Source: Prevotellaceae bacterium (GTDB taxonomy: Bacteria; Bacteroidota; Bacteroidia; Bacteroidales; Bacteroidaceae). Taken from it: a stretch of DNA of 5,781 bases. A program made the translations under genes and the position numbers. Below, in pieces: positions 5,496 to 5,781 of the stretch (within the stretch, counting starts at the first letter, position 1; every line of letters starts with the position of its first letter). The notes beneath the pieces were generated by a model, which had not been told where the DNA came from, ran no database searches, and saw nothing but the letters and a program-made list of their open reading frames with translations. The stretch covers positions 1-5,781 of the forward strand of contig CAJPLH010000122.1 in NCBI GenBank assembly GCA_905371275.1, given 5' to 3'.

Positions 5496-5526
5496 CAAAG
5501 TAACAAAAGAGGCTGAAATCCTGCAA
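5496..5526 (-). promoter_or_regulatory. Promoter of the transposase
   Basis: On the - strand, TTG (5526-5524) is followed after exactly 20 nt by TTACTTTG (5503-5496), one mismatch from TAnnTTTG, and a C. The start point would be near 5490, about 20 nt before the ATG at 5470. The -33 TTG sits in the loop of the hairpin 5510-5540, so transcripts from this promoter do not contain the hairpin. Confidence 0.6.
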
Positions 5527-5540
5527 GAGGGTTTCAGCCT
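5505..5540 (-). terminator. Inward-facing hairpin shielding the transposase
   Basis: Thirteen base pairs (5510-5522 with 5528-5540, one of them a wobble pair) surround the 5-nt loop GCAAG. On the - strand the stem is followed by CTTTTGTT (5509-5502), so transcripts entering from the right would tend to stop before the transposase start. On the + strand the tail is TATTTATAT, weaker. IS10 and IS50 are known to protect their transposase genes from outside transcription by RNA structure; this looks like the same idea in another form. Confidence 0.65.
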
Positions 5541-5560
5541 TATTTATATCATCAAAAAAA

Positions 5561-5575
5561 CTTTTACCAGACAGC
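5561..5575 (-). repeat. Candidate right terminal inverted repeat of the IS
   Basis: Read inward on the - strand: GCTGTCTGGTAAAAG. It is the partner of 4163-4177, with matches in GCTG and GGTAAA and a 3-versus-2-base difference between them. Confidence 0.45.
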
Positions 5576-5700
5576 AATAATAAATTGTTAGTCTATAGAT
5601 GAATGCGACTCTAAGAGCTATTCTCTTTTCATTCTCTCTCGAATGAATAGTTTCAATGAAACTAAAAGTTCAATAGAAGATCATAGTGGAGGTTGGACTA
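5576..5700. other. Right flank of the IS with small hairpins
   Basis: This stretch does not encode the missing part of the ThiF-family gene in any - frame. It contains the 7-bp hairpin TTCATTC/GAATGAA (5628-5634 with 5641-5647) and AGTTTC/GAAACT (5649-5654 with 5658-5663). They sit directly before the Shine-Dalgarno of the small ORF at 5701 and would form in its leader. No matching promoter box is visible. Confidence 0.4.
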
Positions 5701-5781
5701 ATGCGAATAAAAGCTACGCAGCTCGCCTGCACTTTCAAAATCGAAGTGCAAAAAAATCCATCTGTTTTCCATAGGTTCTAA
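5701..5781 (+). CDS. Possible 26-aa peptide with strong ribosome binding site
   Basis: An ATG at 5701 opens 26 codons (MRIKATQLACTFKIEV..., ending HRF) and a TAA that is the last codon of the window. GGAGG (5688-5692) stands 8 nt before the ATG, ideal spacing for a Shine-Dalgarno and rare in this phylum. The peptide is basic and I recognise no family. Within it, TGCACTT (5728-5734) and AAGTGCA (5744-5750) form a 7-bp hairpin followed by a run of A. The opposite strand is also open here (27 codons from the window edge to a stop at 5698-5700), so the sequence may be a dispersed non-coding repeat or a leader peptide instead. Confidence 0.35.
   Translation: MRIKATQLACTFKIEVQKNPSVFHRF

Larger units (their letters stand above)
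4163..5575 (-). mobile_element. IS4-family insertion sequence, ~1.41 kb
   Basis: One transposase fills most of the element. The left boundary is set by the abrupt end of ThiF-family coding at 4157. The right boundary is set by a partial inverted match: GCTGCC-GGTAAA (4163-4174) against GCTGTCTGGTAAA (complement of 5563-5575). Ends starting CTG are common in the IS10/IS50 branch of the IS4 family. Hairpins lie close to both ends (4191-4232 and 5510-5540). I see no clean target-site duplication: the left flank reads GAAATTATT and the right flank AATAATAAATTG. The exact ends are therefore uncertain by a few bases. Confidence 0.75.

Noticed and set aside
4253..5506. Longer transposase start at TTG 5506
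   Set aside because: It lies upstream of the predicted transcript start and inside the promoter; the ATG at 5470 precedes the conserved N-terminal region.

Overview
The window looks chromosomal and comes from a member of Bacteroidales, most likely Prevotella or a close relative. Three things point there: a PUR/DUF3276 protein at the left edge, an rplY-pth-S4 gene order, and promoters of the TTG-N19/20-TAnnTTTG type instead of -35/-10 boxes. No search was run, so the genus is an inference.

Left part (1-2922), ordinary housekeeping, all on the + strand. A small PUR-family nucleic-acid-binding protein (140-523) ends in a hairpin. It is followed by a 320-base spacer with a possible structured element (665-706) and a good promoter (716-746). 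Next comes ribosomal protein L25/Ctc (rplY, 844-1452) with a poly-alanine tail and a strong intrinsic terminator (1479-1512). Then come peptidyl-tRNA hydrolase (pth, 1680-2240) and an Hsp15-like S4 RNA-binding protein (2364-2783), closed by a bidirectional terminator (2889-2922). L25 is a 5S rRNA-binding ribosomal protein. Pth and Hsp15-type proteins both deal with stalled or dropped-off peptidyl-tRNA, so this is a translation-maintenance cluster.

Middle (2923-3819), no convincing gene but rich in structure. Seven copies of a 22-bp repeat, each an 18-nt palindrome, lie at 2981-3130. A roughly 300-bp composite inverted repeat lies at 3221-3525: its inner arms are a perfect 23-bp inverted repeat, and its outer blocks are alternating CG/CA tracts. 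A plausible promoter follows at 3559-3588.

Right part (3820-5781), a disrupted accessory area. A possible 45-aa ORF (3820-3957, +) meets, tail to tail, the last 67 codons of a ThiF/MoeB/HesA-family gene on the - strand (3954-4157). That fragment is cut off exactly where an IS4-family insertion sequence begins (about 4163-5575). The element carries one intact DDE transposase (4253-5470, -) with its own promoter. Each end has a hairpin placed to stop transcription entering from outside. The missing 5' half of the ThiF-family gene is not found on the other side of the element, so the locus was rearranged as well as interrupted. The window ends with a 26-codon ORF (5701-5781, +) behind an unusually good Shine-Dalgarno sequence.
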